Shown: positions 14,755 to 24,213, numbered from the stretch's first letter. The stretch: 64,000 nt of DNA from Acidobacteria bacterium Ga0074141 (GCA_001464665.1 LNDP01000024.1:1-64000), one strand, 5' to 3'. Program-made: numbers and translations. Notes: a model not told the origin generated them from the sequence alone.

Positions 14755-15183
14755 ATGTTAGTTGCTTACAAAGTTATGGATCAAGCCCACACTTCCACCG
14801 CTGCACTCGTTGCAAGAGTGCAGGCGGGTGTCCCGCTCGAAGTTGCGTCGGACTTGCAACGCATAGACCTGAACCTTTTCCTCACGAAGGGCAAGGATAG
14901 CTGTCTGTTGATCCGCGTGGAAGGCGAGTCGATGAACGATCTGGGTATTCGTGATGGCGATTGGGTGTTGGTCGACACGACCCGTCGTCCTTCCGTCAAC
15001 CAGATCGTGCTTGCCAGACTGAACGGTGAGATAACGCTCAAACGGTTCAAGCCCGAGTCCGTTCCGGTGCATCGGCTGTTTCTCGTGCCGGCCAATCCGG
15101 CGTATCGCGAGATCGAGGTTCAGCCGGCTGACGAGTTTGCGGTGATCGGCGTGGTGACGCACATTATTCACGAGGCCGTTTAG
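14755..15183 (+). CDS. umuD: UmuD-like S24 self-cleaving protease
   Basis: 142 residues, the length of UmuD (about 139). Cleavage site Ala24-Gly25 (VQAGVP), nucleophile Ser59 in GESMNDLGIRDGD, general base Lys96 in 'EITLKRF': all at UmuD positions within one residue. 'QRIDLNLFL' also matches UmuD. There is no N-terminal helix-turn-helix, so it is not a LexA or CI repressor. Known: UmuD is cleaved on RecA filaments, and UmuD' acts with UmuC in translesion synthesis. No umuC is present in the window. Inference: a phage SOS module that either partners a host UmuC/ImuB or senses damage on its own. Confidence 0.85.
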   Translation: MLVAYKVMDQAHTSTAALVARVQAGVPLEVASDLQRIDLNLFLTKGKDSCLLIRVEGESMNDLGIRDGDWVLVDTTRRPSVNQIVLARLNGEITLKRFKPESVPVHRLFLVPANPAYREIEVQPADEFAVIGVVTHIIHEAV

Positions 15184-15198
15184 GCCGAGGAGGAGAGC

Positions 15199-15678
15199 AT
15201 GAGGAAATTACTTACGGCCGCAGTCATGGCCCTGATCATGGCGGCTTCTGTTGTCGCGCAGAAAGACTATTCGGCCCTCGACAAGCTGGCCGATCTGCCA
15301 AAGGACGCATGGATCGAGTTTGCCAAGGCCGCCGATTCGGCGGACGTGTTCGAATACAACCCTGCCCGTGTCCGTTGGCTCGACCGCTCCGTCCGGAGCT
15401 GGATCCGCACGATAGACTCGAACGACCGGACGGTGCTCAGCACGGTGCAGCTCGAGTTCCGCTGCGGCTTCGAAGAGGTCCGGGAGCTGTCGACCGTTTT
15501 CTACTATCTGCACAAGCTCCGACGAGACTCGGCCGGGAACGAGGTCCGCGGCGACCGCGTCAAACTCGCTAAGCCGCGGACGGTCGGACTGGCCGCAGAT
15601 GCCCCGTTTCGGTCCATTTTGCCGGAGTCGATCGAGGAAGAACTGTACCTGGTGATCTGTCACGAAAAGAAGCCGTGA
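15199..15678 (+). CDS. Secreted protein at prophage edge, surface-adhesin-E-like look
   Basis: 159 residues. Signal peptide 1-20 (MRKLLTAAVMALIMAASVVA, cleavage near AQ). The mature part has 'WLDRSVRSWIRTIDSND...VQLEFRCGFEEVRELSTVFYY', reminiscent of the small periplasmic family that includes Haemophilus surface-adhesin protein E; this resemblance is weak. GGAGGAG precedes the ATG. As the last gene before the attachment site and transcribed away from the replication genes, it fits a lysogenic-conversion (moron) gene. Confidence 0.65.
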   Translation: MRKLLTAAVMALIMAASVVAQKDYSALDKLADLPKDAWIEFAKAADSADVFEYNPARVRWLDRSVRSWIRTIDSNDRTVLSTVQLEFRCGFEEVRELSTVFYYLHKLRRDSAGNEVRGDRVKLAKPRTVGLAADAPFRSILPESIEEELYLVICHEKKP

Positions 15679-15786
15679 CATACGTTTTGACATACGTGAG
15701 CGTTAGCAAGCTCGCGGCGTGAGGCGGGTTAAACCGTTGAAGACGAATATGTTGCCCCGCTGTCGCCACTGCGGAGCATCCTACTA

Positions 15787-15832
<46 letters not shown>

Positions 15833-15891
15833 TTTCAAAGAAGGATCGCCTCAAGCGGTCCTTTTTTCATTGCCGATCTTGAAAGCTGAAT

Positions 15892-16422
15892 ATGCCGGAA
15901 ACTTCTGAGAACTGCGAAATACGACAAGCGGACATCGCCGATGCAAAGGTCCTGGCGATGCTTGGTGTCGTGACGTTCTTTGAGGCTTATTATGAACAGG
16001 ATGCGGCGGGCGACCTTGCGAATTATGTTACGGAGACATTTGCCGTCGATAAGATCGCGAGTGAGTTCGCCGACCCGGCGACGACATACCTCATCGCCTA
16101 TCGCGGCGAGAAGGCTGTTGGTTACGCAAAGCTGATCCGGGACGCGAGAGAGGATGGCGTCACCGGCGTGCGGCCGATCGAACTCAAGCGGATCTACGCC
16201 GTCGAACGAGTTTGGGGAACGGGCGTCGGGCTTGCCTTGCTCGACCATTGTCGCAGCTTGGCCAAAAGCGAAGGGTTCGACACGCTCTGGCTCGGCGTCT
16301 GGCAAGAGAATCAACGCGGCCAGAACTTCTACCGCAAACACGGCTTCCGCAATGTCGGCACCATCACCTTCCCTTACGGGGATTCGGTCGGCATCAACGA
16401 CGTCCTCGAACAGCCTCTGTAA
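15892..16422 (+). CDS. GNAT-family N-acetyltransferase
   Basis: 176 residues, complete. Acetyl-CoA-binding motif A is 'IYAVERVWGTGVGLALLDHC' (R/Q-x-x-G-x-G/A type), followed by 'LWLGVWQENQRGQNFYRKHGFRNVG', typical of the RimI/PhnO-like group. Known: GNATs transfer acetyl from acetyl-CoA to amines of proteins, antibiotics or metabolites; the substrate is not predictable. First host gene to the right of the prophage. Confidence 0.9.
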   Translation: MPETSENCEIRQADIADAKVLAMLGVVTFFEAYYEQDAAGDLANYVTETFAVDKIASEFADPATTYLIAYRGEKAVGYAKLIRDAREDGVTGVRPIELKRIYAVERVWGTGVGLALLDHCRSLAKSEGFDTLWLGVWQENQRGQNFYRKHGFRNVGTITFPYGDSVGINDVLEQPL

Positions 16423-16509
16423 GTCCGGCACGGTATCCTTCTTCTGGCCCCCAGCGAATTGCAACCAGTCCGCCCACCCTAAGTTCCAGCTCAGAGAAGT
16501 AACATTGAA

Positions 16510-16525
16510 TTAACGGAAAATTCAC
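16510..16525 (+). promoter_or_regulatory. Pho-box-like 11-bp-phased repeat upstream of receptor gene
   Basis: TTAAC at 16510 and TTCAC at 16521 are spaced by exactly 11 bp, with looser TCAAG/CTCAT continuing the phase. PhoB-type regulators bind 11-bp direct repeats, and the downstream genes encode a receptor and a PhoX-like phosphatase. Suggestive only. Confidence 0.3.
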
Positions 16526-16601
16526 TTCGAATCAAGCTCATTCTCATAAGTTAGGGGTTTGTGTTTTCCCACGATACTGCCGAAAAAGGAGCTTTGTCTT
16601 T

Positions 16602-19328
16602 ATGTCGCGCCTAACTGTGAAGGTCGCTGCCGCTATTTTCTCTTTTGTTATTTTTGTTTCTGCTGCCTCGATCGCATCAGCTCAGGGATCGGGTTCGATC
16701 GCCGGCCGTGTGCTCGATGGTACGACCGGAAACGCATTGCCTGGTGTAAGCATCGTTATTGAAGGAACGTCGCTCTCAACTGAGACGGACCGATCGGGAG
16801 CTTTCCTCTTGGTAAGAGTTCCCGCAGGTACTCAAAAACTGACTGCATCTTATCTCGGATTCGAGCCTAGGACCGTTGACGTGACGGTAACCACGAGCGG
16901 AGCTCCGACATCGATCGACATCGAGCTTTCCGTTGGCATTCGCGAAACAGTTACGGTCGAGGCTCCTCTGCTTGAGGGCCAGGCTCGTGCGTTGAACCAG
17001 CAAAAAGAGTCGGTCAATATTCAGAGCATCGTATCATCAGACCAGATCGGACGTTTTCCCGATCCGAACTCGGCAGAAGCCGCACAGCGAATTCCCGGGA
17101 TCACGATCGAACGCGATCAAGGCGAAGGCCGATATGTGCAGGTTCGTGGAACCGAAGCACGGCTCAATTCAATGCAGATAAACGGCGAGCGGATCCCATC
17201 GCCGGAAGGCGATGTCCGAGCGGTCGCCCTCGACGTTGTTCCGGCAGACCTTCTAGATTCGATCGAGGTCTCGAAAGCTCTTACCGCTGACCAGGACGCG
17301 GACTCGATCGGCGGTGCCGTCAATCTGATCACCAAAGGTGCCCCTGAAAAGACACGCGTATCGCTCACATTTGGCCTCGGCTACAACCGGCTCGTCAACG
17401 ACGGACTCGAGACCTTCAATGGAACCTTTGGGCGACGCTTCGCTGACAAAAAGCTCGGATTTTTGTTCTCCGGCAGCTATCTGAATACCAAACGCGGATC
17501 GGAAAGTGTAGAGCCCGCGTACGACGAGGGTTTTCTCGAAGAGATCGAGCTACGCGATTATCAAGTCAACCGCCGCCGATGGGGCATAAACCCTTACGTC
17601 GACTACCGCTTCTCGGACTCATCGGAGATCTATTTCCGCGGGATCTTCAACGACTTCAAGGATGATGAATTTCGGCGGCTCGTGGCTTACAAGGTTGCCG
17701 ATAACGAGATCGCCCGAGAGCTTCGGGACCGACTAGAAACGCAGCGGATCTACCAGTTTTCCGGCGGCGGCCGGCATCTCCTTGGCCGCTCGATCCAGCT
17801 CGATTATCGCCTTTCCTATGGCTACGCCGAGGAAGACGAACCCAAGAATATCAGCTCGGCATTTTTGCAGGAAGATGTCGATTTCAACCCGAACGTGACA
17901 CCGGGCTCGATCGACCCTGAAAACATTCAGGCGAATCCGCTCAATGAAGATATCAACGAGTTTGTCTTCGACGAGCTTACGTCCGGCGACAACTTTACAT
18001 CGGAAAGTAGCTTTACCGCCCAATTCAACGTGGCCGTGCCGCTCCGAGCGGGCAACAGCTTCGCCGGGTCATTCAAGTTCGGTGCGAAGAATCGTTTTAA
18101 CCGCAAGGAGCGGGATAACGAAGAGTTTGAATTCGGGCTTGAGGACGACCTATTCCTCACAGATATACTCGATTCAAACTACAATAAATCGTCCTATCGT
18201 GATGGGCTGTATAGTTTCATCCCCGCGTTCCAGGATCCAATGCGAATCGCCGCACTGCGAACTTCCCCGGGCTCCGAGAGTGAAAAACTCTTTGAGGAAG
18301 ATTCCGCCGACTACGATGCCCGCGAGAACATTTTTGCCTTTTATGCAATGGCCCAGCTTGGATTTGGCGAAAGGTTCGTTCTAGTTCCGGGACTGCGGTA
18401 TGAACAAACCGATGTCGAATATACCGGCTTTCGTGTTCTCTTTGACGACGAAGGTGACTACGATTCGACCAACCCGATCGACGGAGACAATTCTTTCAGA
18501 AATTGGTTCCCATCGATCCACGCGAAATACCGATTTGGTGACAACACCAACTTTCGTGCCGCCTATACGCGTTCACTAGCTCGGCCGAACTTTGTCGATC
18601 TTGTCCCATTTCAGTTGATCCTTCGCGAAGATAGCGAGATCGAACGCGGCAATCCTTTCCTTCTACCGACGACCTCCGACAATTTCGATGTTCTGATTGA
18701 ACACTACTTCCAAAATGTTGGTGTTATATCGGGTGGTTTCTTTTACAAGAGGCTGGAAAACTACATCTTCCCTTTCCGTTTTGAGGAGGATATTGCCTTC
18801 GGCGGCGAACCGACGACGTTTGAAGTTACCGAGCCTCGCAATGGTGAATCGGCAAGTCTTTACGGCTTCGAGCTTTCTTACAATCAGCGGTTCACTTTTC
18901 TGCCGAAGCCTATCGATGGATTAGGCATTTACGCAAACTACACATACGTAAACTCCGATGCGGTATTGCCGAACGAGGATATCGGAGCTCCGGGTCGCGA
19001 TTCGATCTTGCCCGGCCAGGCCAAAAACATTGCCAACTTTGCTTTGTTTTACGAGCGTTTCGGCTTCTCAGGCCGCGGCTCGCTACATTACCGCGACAGG
19101 TATTTGAGCGAGGTTTCGGGCTCGCCGGACTTTGATCTGTTCGTCGACAATCATCTGCAGTTCGATTTTTCGGCCAGTCAAAGGATAACGAAGAACATTC
19201 GCATTTTCGCGGAGTTCATCAATATCAACAATCGGCCGTTCAAGAGCTACGAAGGCGTTTCGAACCGTATTCGCCAGGACGAACGTTATAAATGGTGGTC
19301 GACTTTTGGCATAAAACTGGATTGGTAA
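16602..19328 (+). CDS. TonB-dependent outer-membrane receptor
   Basis: 908 residues. Signal peptide 1-27 (...AASIASA-Q). Carboxypeptidase-regulatory-like domain about 30-115 ('SIAGRVLDGTTGNALPGVSIVIEG'). Plug domain about 125-250 with 'AAQRIPGITIERDQGEGRYVQVRG' and 'DSIGGAVNLITK'. A 22-strand-type barrel follows, ending in ...WSTFGIKLDW with a terminal aromatic. AAGGAG precedes the ATG. Known: active uptake of large or chelated nutrients powered by TonB-ExbBD. Inference: the PhoX-like phosphatase 86 bp downstream suggests a phosphorylated or organophosphate ligand. Confidence 0.95.
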   Translation: MSRLTVKVAAAIFSFVIFVSAASIASAQGSGSIAGRVLDGTTGNALPGVSIVIEGTSLSTETDRSGAFLLVRVPAGTQKLTASYLGFEPRTVDVTVTTSGAPTSIDIELSVGIRETVTVEAPLLEGQARALNQQKESVNIQSIVSSDQIGRFPDPNSAEAAQRIPGITIERDQGEGRYVQVRGTEARLNSMQINGERIPSPEGDVRAVALDVVPADLLDSIEVSKALTADQDADSIGGAVNLITKGAPEKTRVSLTFGLGYNRLVNDGLETFNGTFGRRFADKKLGFLFSGSYLNTKRGSESVEPAYDEGFLEEIELRDYQVNRRRWGINPYVDYRFSDSSEIYFRGIFNDFKDDEFRRLVAYKVADNEIARELRDRLETQRIYQFSGGGRHLLGRSIQLDYRLSYGYAEEDEPKNISSAFLQEDVDFNPNVTPGSIDPENIQANPLNEDINEFVFDELTSGDNFTSESSFTAQFNVAVPLRAGNSFAGSFKFGAKNRFNRKERDNEEFEFGLEDDLFLTDILDSNYNKSSYRDGLYSFIPAFQDPMRIAALRTSPGSESEKLFEEDSADYDARENIFAFYAMAQLGFGERFVLVPGLRYEQTDVEYTGFRVLFDDEGDYDSTNPIDGDNSFRNWFPSIHAKYRFGDNTNFRAAYTRSLARPNFVDLVPFQLILREDSEIERGNPFLLPTTSDNFDVLIEHYFQNVGVISGGFFYKRLENYIFPFRFEEDIAFGGEPTTFEVTEPRNGESASLYGFELSYNQRFTFLPKPIDGLGIYANYTYVNSDAVLPNEDIGAPGRDSILPGQAKNIANFALFYERFGFSGRGSLHYRDRYLSEVSGSPDFDLFVDNHLQFDFSASQRITKNIRIFAEFININNRPFKSYEGVSNRIRQDERYKWWSTFGIKLDW

Positions 19329-19414
19329 ACCGATCTCGCTAGTTTTCAGTCACGGAAGATGTGCCAGACCGGTTCTGTAACATCTTCCGTTTGATTTTTT
19401 GATAGCCTAGAAAA

Positions 19415-20818
19415 ATGAACAGAAGAAATTTCATCGCGGCCTCGTCAGCCGCAGGACTTTTTACAGCATTTGGTGGGTTTTCAAAGTTGGCGGAAGCGGC
19501 GGAACGAAAGGGCTCGATCCAGTCGCTGCGCGCCGTAGGCTTTGGCGAACTCGTGCCGACCGCAGCCAAGAACACCGGCGAAATGATGCTCGCCTTGCCA
19601 CGCGGATTTGAGTACACCGTCTTCGGCAAGACCGGCGACAAGATGTCGGACGGGCAACTTACGCCCAACGAGCACGACGGAATGGCCGCGTTCATGAGCG
19701 GAAGCGAACTGCGCCTCATCCGCAACCACGAAATAAACGACGACGTGCCAAAGGACGGCGTTGCGATCGGCACCGCGAATCATTACGACGATAAAGCCGG
19801 CGGCGGAACGACGACGCTGGTGATCAATCCCCGGACGCGGCTCATCGAGCGCGACTTCGTCAGCCTGAGCGGCACGCTCAACAACTGCGCCGGCGGCCCA
19901 ACGCCTTGGGGCTCGTGGATCACCTGCGAAGAAACGACGCATGGGGTCAGTAAATACATGGATGAGGAAGACCAGGTCGGCGGCTTTCCGAAACCCCACG
20001 GATATTGTTTCGAGGTGCAGGCTTCGGCAAACAACGCACTTCCGCCTGTAGCCTTGACCGCGATGGGCCGCTTTTCGCATGAGGCGATCGCCGTCGATCC
20101 CCGGACAGGCATCGTTTATCTGACCGAAGATGCGAAGCCCTTTTGCGGCTTCTATCGCTTTATCCCGACCAAGCGAAACCGCCTGGCCGAAGGCGGCGTT
20201 CTGCAAATGCTCGCCATCCACAACAAGCCGAATTACAACACCCAGTTCGGGCAGACTCAGGGCTCGAAGTTCGACGCACGTTGGGTAACGATCGACGACC
20301 CGAACACGATCAAGTCCGACACCGACGAGCAGGCCGTTTTCAAACAAGGTGCACGCAAAGGCGGCACGCATTTCAATAAACTGGAAGGTTGTTGGTCGTC
20401 TCCGGACGGCAAGATCTATTTCGTTTCATCGAGCGGCGGAGATGCGGCCGGCGGTCAGGTTTGGCTCTATGAGCCGACAGCGAAAGACCAGGGCCGATTG
20501 ACGCTCCTTTTCGAATCGCCGGACCGCGAATTGCTCGACATGCCCGACAACATCTGCCTCGACCCCAAATCCGCCAATCTCTATCTCTGTGAAGACAGCG
20601 ACTATCCGGGGCTTTCAGGTAACGGCGATAATTACGTACGAATTCTTTCGCCGAACGGCAAGATCGCCGATTTTGCACGCAACAATTTGAAGGGTTACGA
20701 AGAAACGGAACTCGCCGGAGCGACCTTTAGCCCTGATGGAACAACCTTGTTCTTCAATATTCAAACACCGGGAATAACCGTCGCCGTCTGGGGCGATTTT
20801 AAGAACTTCAAAGCCTAA
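19415..20818 (+). CDS. PhoX-like phosphatase (DUF839)
   Basis: 467 residues. Twin-arginine signal at the N-terminus: NRRNFIAASSAAGLFTAFG, with cleavage near AEA. PhoX-family landmarks are 'RNHE', 'NNCAGGPTPWGSWITCEET', 'RFSHEAIAVDP', 'YLTED' and 'PDNICLDP'. Known: PhoX enzymes are Tat-exported Ca2+/Fe3+ alkaline phosphatases. It follows the TonB receptor in the same direction, so the two may be co-expressed to release and import phosphate compounds (inference). Not every DUF839 protein is a proven phosphatase. Confidence 0.85.
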   Translation: MNRRNFIAASSAAGLFTAFGGFSKLAEAAERKGSIQSLRAVGFGELVPTAAKNTGEMMLALPRGFEYTVFGKTGDKMSDGQLTPNEHDGMAAFMSGSELRLIRNHEINDDVPKDGVAIGTANHYDDKAGGGTTTLVINPRTRLIERDFVSLSGTLNNCAGGPTPWGSWITCEETTHGVSKYMDEEDQVGGFPKPHGYCFEVQASANNALPPVALTAMGRFSHEAIAVDPRTGIVYLTEDAKPFCGFYRFIPTKRNRLAEGGVLQMLAIHNKPNYNTQFGQTQGSKFDARWVTIDDPNTIKSDTDEQAVFKQGARKGGTHFNKLEGCWSSPDGKIYFVSSSGGDAAGGQVWLYEPTAKDQGRLTLLFESPDRELLDMPDNICLDPKSANLYLCEDSDYPGLSGNGDNYVRILSPNGKIADFARNNLKGYEETELAGATFSPDGTTLFFNIQTPGITVAVWGDFKNFKA

Positions 20819-20828
20819 CTCGTCAAGC

Positions 20829-20859
20829 AAAAAGGGCGGCCAAGCATAACGGGCCGCCC
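20829..20859 (-). terminator. Rho-independent terminator for queD
   Basis: On the minus strand an 8-bp GC stem (GGGCGGCC/GGCCGCCC) with a 10-nt loop is followed by a T5 run. It lies downstream of the leftward queD gene. The + strand lacks a T-run after the stem. Confidence 0.7.
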
Positions 20860-20944
20860 GGAAGTTTCAAACATGCACCGCCAACTGCTATAAGCTAACG
20901 GCTAAAAGCCAATTCCAATACTCCCTTTACCATTCACGATTCAG

Positions 20945-21035
20945 CATTCATCAATGGATGAACCGCCCTTACGCACGTGCGGGCTTGCTCATCGCGCGTA
21001 TTCACTGCTCACTGCTCACCGCTCACTACATAAGT
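20945..21035. repeat. Degenerate heptamer-like repeats in intergenic region
   Basis: Runs of short near-repeats: CACTGCT, CACTGCT, CACCGCT, CACTACA in direct succession (about 21005-21032), and before that ATTCACG/ATTCAGC/ATTCATC (20935-20955). They overlap the 3' end of queD. They resemble short tandemly repeated sequences of cyanobacterial type; function unknown. Confidence 0.45.
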
Positions 21036-21401
21036 AGCGACACTCGTCGGTGTCTCATAGCAGCGGACCTTATAGACCTTTACCCGTTCATCTCCGACGC
21101 GTGAATTGAGATACTCGACAAAATAGCGGGCGATGTTCTCGGCGGAGGGGTTTAGCTCCTCGTCAAAGGGCGGAAGTTCGTTCAGGTTCCGATGGTCAAG
21201 GTACCGCGTTATCTCGTCCGCCGCCTTTTTGAGGTCGCCGAAATCGATCAGCAGCCCGATGTTGTTCAGCTCCCCGCCGCGGGCATAGATCTCCACCTTG
21301 TAGTTATGCCCGTGCAGGTTCTCGCACTTCCCCTTGTACCCACGCAACTGATGCGCCGACGAAAAATCCCGTTCGATCATCACCTCAAAATAACTGCTCA
21401 T
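21009..21401 (-). CDS. queD: 6-carboxy-5,6,7,8-tetrahydropterin synthase QueD
   Basis: 130 residues from the ATG at 21401. Zinc-binding His residues lie in 'DFSSAHQL' and 'LHGHNY', with the catalytic Cys in 'GKCENLHGH'. 'LDHRNLNEL' and a C-terminal 'CYETPTSVATY' are further family motifs. Known reaction: 7,8-dihydroneopterin triphosphate to 6-carboxytetrahydropterin, in the synthesis of queuosine and other 7-deazaguanines. No other que genes are nearby. It starts 12 bases past the stop of the mechanosensitive channel gene, so the two are probably co-transcribed. Confidence 0.95.
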   Translation of the reverse strand: MSSYFEVMIERDFSSAHQLRGYKGKCENLHGHNYKVEIYARGGELNNIGLLIDFGDLKKAADEITRYLDHRNLNELPPFDEELNPSAENIARYFVEYLNSRVGDERVKVYKVRCYETPTSVATYVVSGEQ

Positions 21402-21412
21402 ATACTTTACTC

Positions 21413-23905
21413 TCAAGGAGTTTGCCCCTTTATATTGATGTCACGCTGCGGAAAGGGTATCTCGATACCGGCTTCGTTGAGCGTCTTGTATATTTCGCCG
21501 ACCATTTCGCTTCGGAGGCGGACCCAGCCGTCAGGGTCAATCGTCCAGAAGCGGAGTTCGAAGTCCAGGGAGCTCTCACCAAGTCCGATGAAAAGCGTCT
21601 GTGGCGATGGTTCCGACAAAACACCCTCGCGCCCGCTTACAATCGGCGTAATGAGCTCAATAACACGCCTCGCATCAGTGCCGTAGGCCACGCCGAACGG
21701 AATATCGATCCGCCTCTTGTCATCGGATAGCGTCCAATTGATCACCTCTTCCGAGATAAGCTGGCTGTTCGGGACTATCACGTCCGAACCATCGATCTTG
21801 CGCACCACACTCGCACGCAGGCCGATGCTTTTTAGCGTCCCGATGTGCTCGCCGATCTGGACAGAGTCGCCGACCTTCACCGGCCGCTCGAAAAGAAGTA
21901 TCAAACCGCTGACAAAGTTGTTGACGATCGTCTGCATTCCAAAGCCAATGCCGACGCCGATCGCCCCCGCAATAAAAGCGAACTGCGAAAATTCAAAACC
22001 GACAGCCAGGATCGCAAAAACAAAGCCGCCGACGAGGATCACGTAATGAAAAACGCTCGAAATGGCATACGAAACGCCGCCACCGAGGTCCATCCGCGGG
22101 TAAACGTCCTCCTCAAGGAAAAAAAGCACCAACCGCGACGCAAGAAAGGCAAGCCAAATCGCGATAGCGAATGCCACGATGCTGCCAACCGTAATGTTCA
22201 ACGCCCCAACGGCAAACCCGGCATTCCAAACGGCAGATATCGCCCCGAAAACGCGGTCCTGAACGGCAAGCATCCTGAGCACCGCGATGAGCCAGAGAAC
22301 GATCGCGGCCCAATTGACGGCCCGCATTATGTTGGCACGGATCAGGCTGCGGCTTGTCCGCACCGCATTCAGCCGGGTGAATGGCTCAACTCTGAGGGCG
22401 AACGCTATCACGCTGTTTAGGATCTGTGCCGCGGTGTAAAGGACGAGCGCGAGATAGGATGACCGCAGCACCGTTCCGCCAAGCAAGAGCGAAAGATCAA
22501 CAAGCCCTACGACGTTTGCGAAGAGAGCGATCAGCAAAATGCCGGCCGCAAATGGCAGCACGCGATGGACCCTCTGATAAACAGCAACATCGCCCGCGGC
22601 TACCTTCGCGGCAACCCGGCGTGAGCGATAGAACCATATCAGGAAGACCGACGCCGCCAAGACCTCGAACGTAAAAAGCAATCGCGAGGTTAGCGGGAGT
22701 TCTTGAACGATCTCACGCAACCGGTCGAGAAAATAAAGGCCAAGGATGGCATATAGAAGCAGGTCGATCGGCGGAGCAACCAACTTTCGAAGCACAAATA
22801 CGCCGAAGCCTATCGCCGCAATACCAAGAAACGCATTGAGCAACCGCGGAGGGTCCTGATAAATGAACGCAGATATGATGACCGAAAGGACAACCGCCGA
22901 ACCGATCGGGAACTGAAAGAATGCCGCTACACGTTCAAGCTTTGGCTCGTCCTCAACGATCGGAATGAACCGTTTTCTCGCCCAGAAAAACGCCGCAGCA
23001 AGCAGGATGAAGATCAGCCCATGCAGCGCAAAACTGCCGCTGTTCTTCGATACATAGCCAACCAGATCCGACCATTGTTCCGTGAGCGAACCCGATATTC
23101 CGGTGACAAGAAAGCCCCACGACATCGCTTTCCAATCCGCCGCCCAAAACGGTGCCTCATTCGCAATCAGAATGCCACTAAAAGCAGCCTCTCGTCGGCT
23201 TTTCACCTCAGCAAGCTGCTCATCTATCAAGCTCTGCAATTTCGAGATCTCTGACTCGACCGTTAGCATCTCGGCCCGCTTCTCTTCGGCAACCTTTTCG
23301 GCGGCCTCGATCGAGGCAAGGACCTCGGCCGCGCGCCGGCGGACCTCCGGTGGAACCGAGTTCGGATCGGCCGCGGTGCTGTTAGTCCCCTCGGCGGGAG
23401 CGTCAAATGCCTCGATCGACCGCTGCCAAACGCCCTTTAGCTGCTTAAGCTCGGCGATCTTTCCATCGACTTCCCGGATCTGCGATTGAAGGCCCGTCTT
23501 CCATCCGCGTAGCCTAGCTGCCTGATCATTCCATTGCCTTTCGACCGCCCTTAGTTCTTCGATGGTAGGAGTTTGGCCAAGCGCCTTTTCAGACTCTGCC
23601 CGGAGCTTTGCTATCTCGGCCGGCTTTTGCTCGATCCCCTCACTCACCGCGCTAGAAACGTTTCGCTCTGCGACATACGTCGTCGCCTCGCGCACCACAG
23701 CGGCTGCCAGCTCGGCTTCGGCGACGACCGCCGTCAGCGGAATCGGCGTTGCGACGGGCAATGGGCCTGATGATGGAGCAGAGTTCGAGTTCGCGTTCCC
23801 ACCAGAATTCGACTGGGCGTTGATGCTGGGCCCAACCGACAGAATTACTGCCAAAATGACAGACAACGTTAAAACGCTGCAGATTTGAGAGGGCTTGGTA
23901 AGCAT
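21413..23905 (-). CDS. Large MscS-family mechanosensitive channel
   Basis: 830 residues. Signal peptide (about 1-30), Asn/Ser/Gly-rich spacer (31-50), periplasmic helical coiled-coil region (about 65-270, 'LRAVERQWNDQAARLRGWKTGLQSQI' type), then about 11 membrane segments and a C-terminal MscS domain: pore helix 'GAIGVGIGFGMQTIVNNFVSGLILLFERP', beta domain 'VKVGDSVQIGEHIGTLKSIGLRASVV' and 'VIVPNSQLISEEVINWT'. Known: the channel opens under membrane tension to release osmolytes. The architecture matches the large MscK/YbiO-like class. Confidence 0.95.
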   Translation of the reverse strand: MLTKPSQICSVLTLSVILAVILSVGPSINAQSNSGGNANSNSAPSSGPLPVATPIPLTAVVAEAELAAAVVREATTYVAERNVSSAVSEGIEQKPAEIAKLRAESEKALGQTPTIEELRAVERQWNDQAARLRGWKTGLQSQIREVDGKIAELKQLKGVWQRSIEAFDAPAEGTNSTAADPNSVPPEVRRRAAEVLASIEAAEKVAEEKRAEMLTVESEISKLQSLIDEQLAEVKSRREAAFSGILIANEAPFWAADWKAMSWGFLVTGISGSLTEQWSDLVGYVSKNSGSFALHGLIFILLAAAFFWARKRFIPIVEDEPKLERVAAFFQFPIGSAVVLSVIISAFIYQDPPRLLNAFLGIAAIGFGVFVLRKLVAPPIDLLLYAILGLYFLDRLREIVQELPLTSRLLFTFEVLAASVFLIWFYRSRRVAAKVAAGDVAVYQRVHRVLPFAAGILLIALFANVVGLVDLSLLLGGTVLRSSYLALVLYTAAQILNSVIAFALRVEPFTRLNAVRTSRSLIRANIMRAVNWAAIVLWLIAVLRMLAVQDRVFGAISAVWNAGFAVGALNITVGSIVAFAIAIWLAFLASRLVLFFLEEDVYPRMDLGGGVSYAISSVFHYVILVGGFVFAILAVGFEFSQFAFIAGAIGVGIGFGMQTIVNNFVSGLILLFERPVKVGDSVQIGEHIGTLKSIGLRASVVRKIDGSDVIVPNSQLISEEVINWTLSDDKRRIDIPFGVAYGTDARRVIELITPIVSGREGVLSEPSPQTLFIGLGESSLDFELRFWTIDPDGWVRLRSEMVGEIYKTLNEAGIEIPFPQRDINIKGQTP

Positions 23906-24213
23906 TGGGTCTTTCTAAAGTATAGAAAATATTGGCTTAATGGTGAAATTCCATCTTCTTTAGATTTTTTTTGCATTTTTCTCGAAAAAACTATGCAAAA
24001 GGTCTCCGGTGAATCCGTCTTCCTTCAGGACTGTATTTCCAAACTCAATTTTTCAGTAGTTTTGTCCGTTCGCCGGGCAAAAAATTGAACGCTCGATCAA
24101 CGAGTGCGTTCGGTTCGGATCGACCTGCACGTCCCGACGCCAAAACCTAATGCCTTGCCGCTTACTTGTAGTTTCGACTGGTGAGTCATATTCACCTGGT
24201 GTTGCAGTAACAT
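23906..24213. other. Divergent intergenic region (mscS-like / luxR-like)
   Basis: 308 bp without a gene. For the leftward channel gene, minus-strand TTCACC (23947-23942) and TATACT (23924-23919) are 17 bp apart, a reasonable sigma70 promoter. Near the LuxR-type gene GGTGA (24180) and TCACC (24192) form a short inverted repeat that could be an operator, though 5-bp arms are weak evidence. A Lys/Phe-coding A/T-rich block at 23950-24000 shows no structure. Confidence 0.45.
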
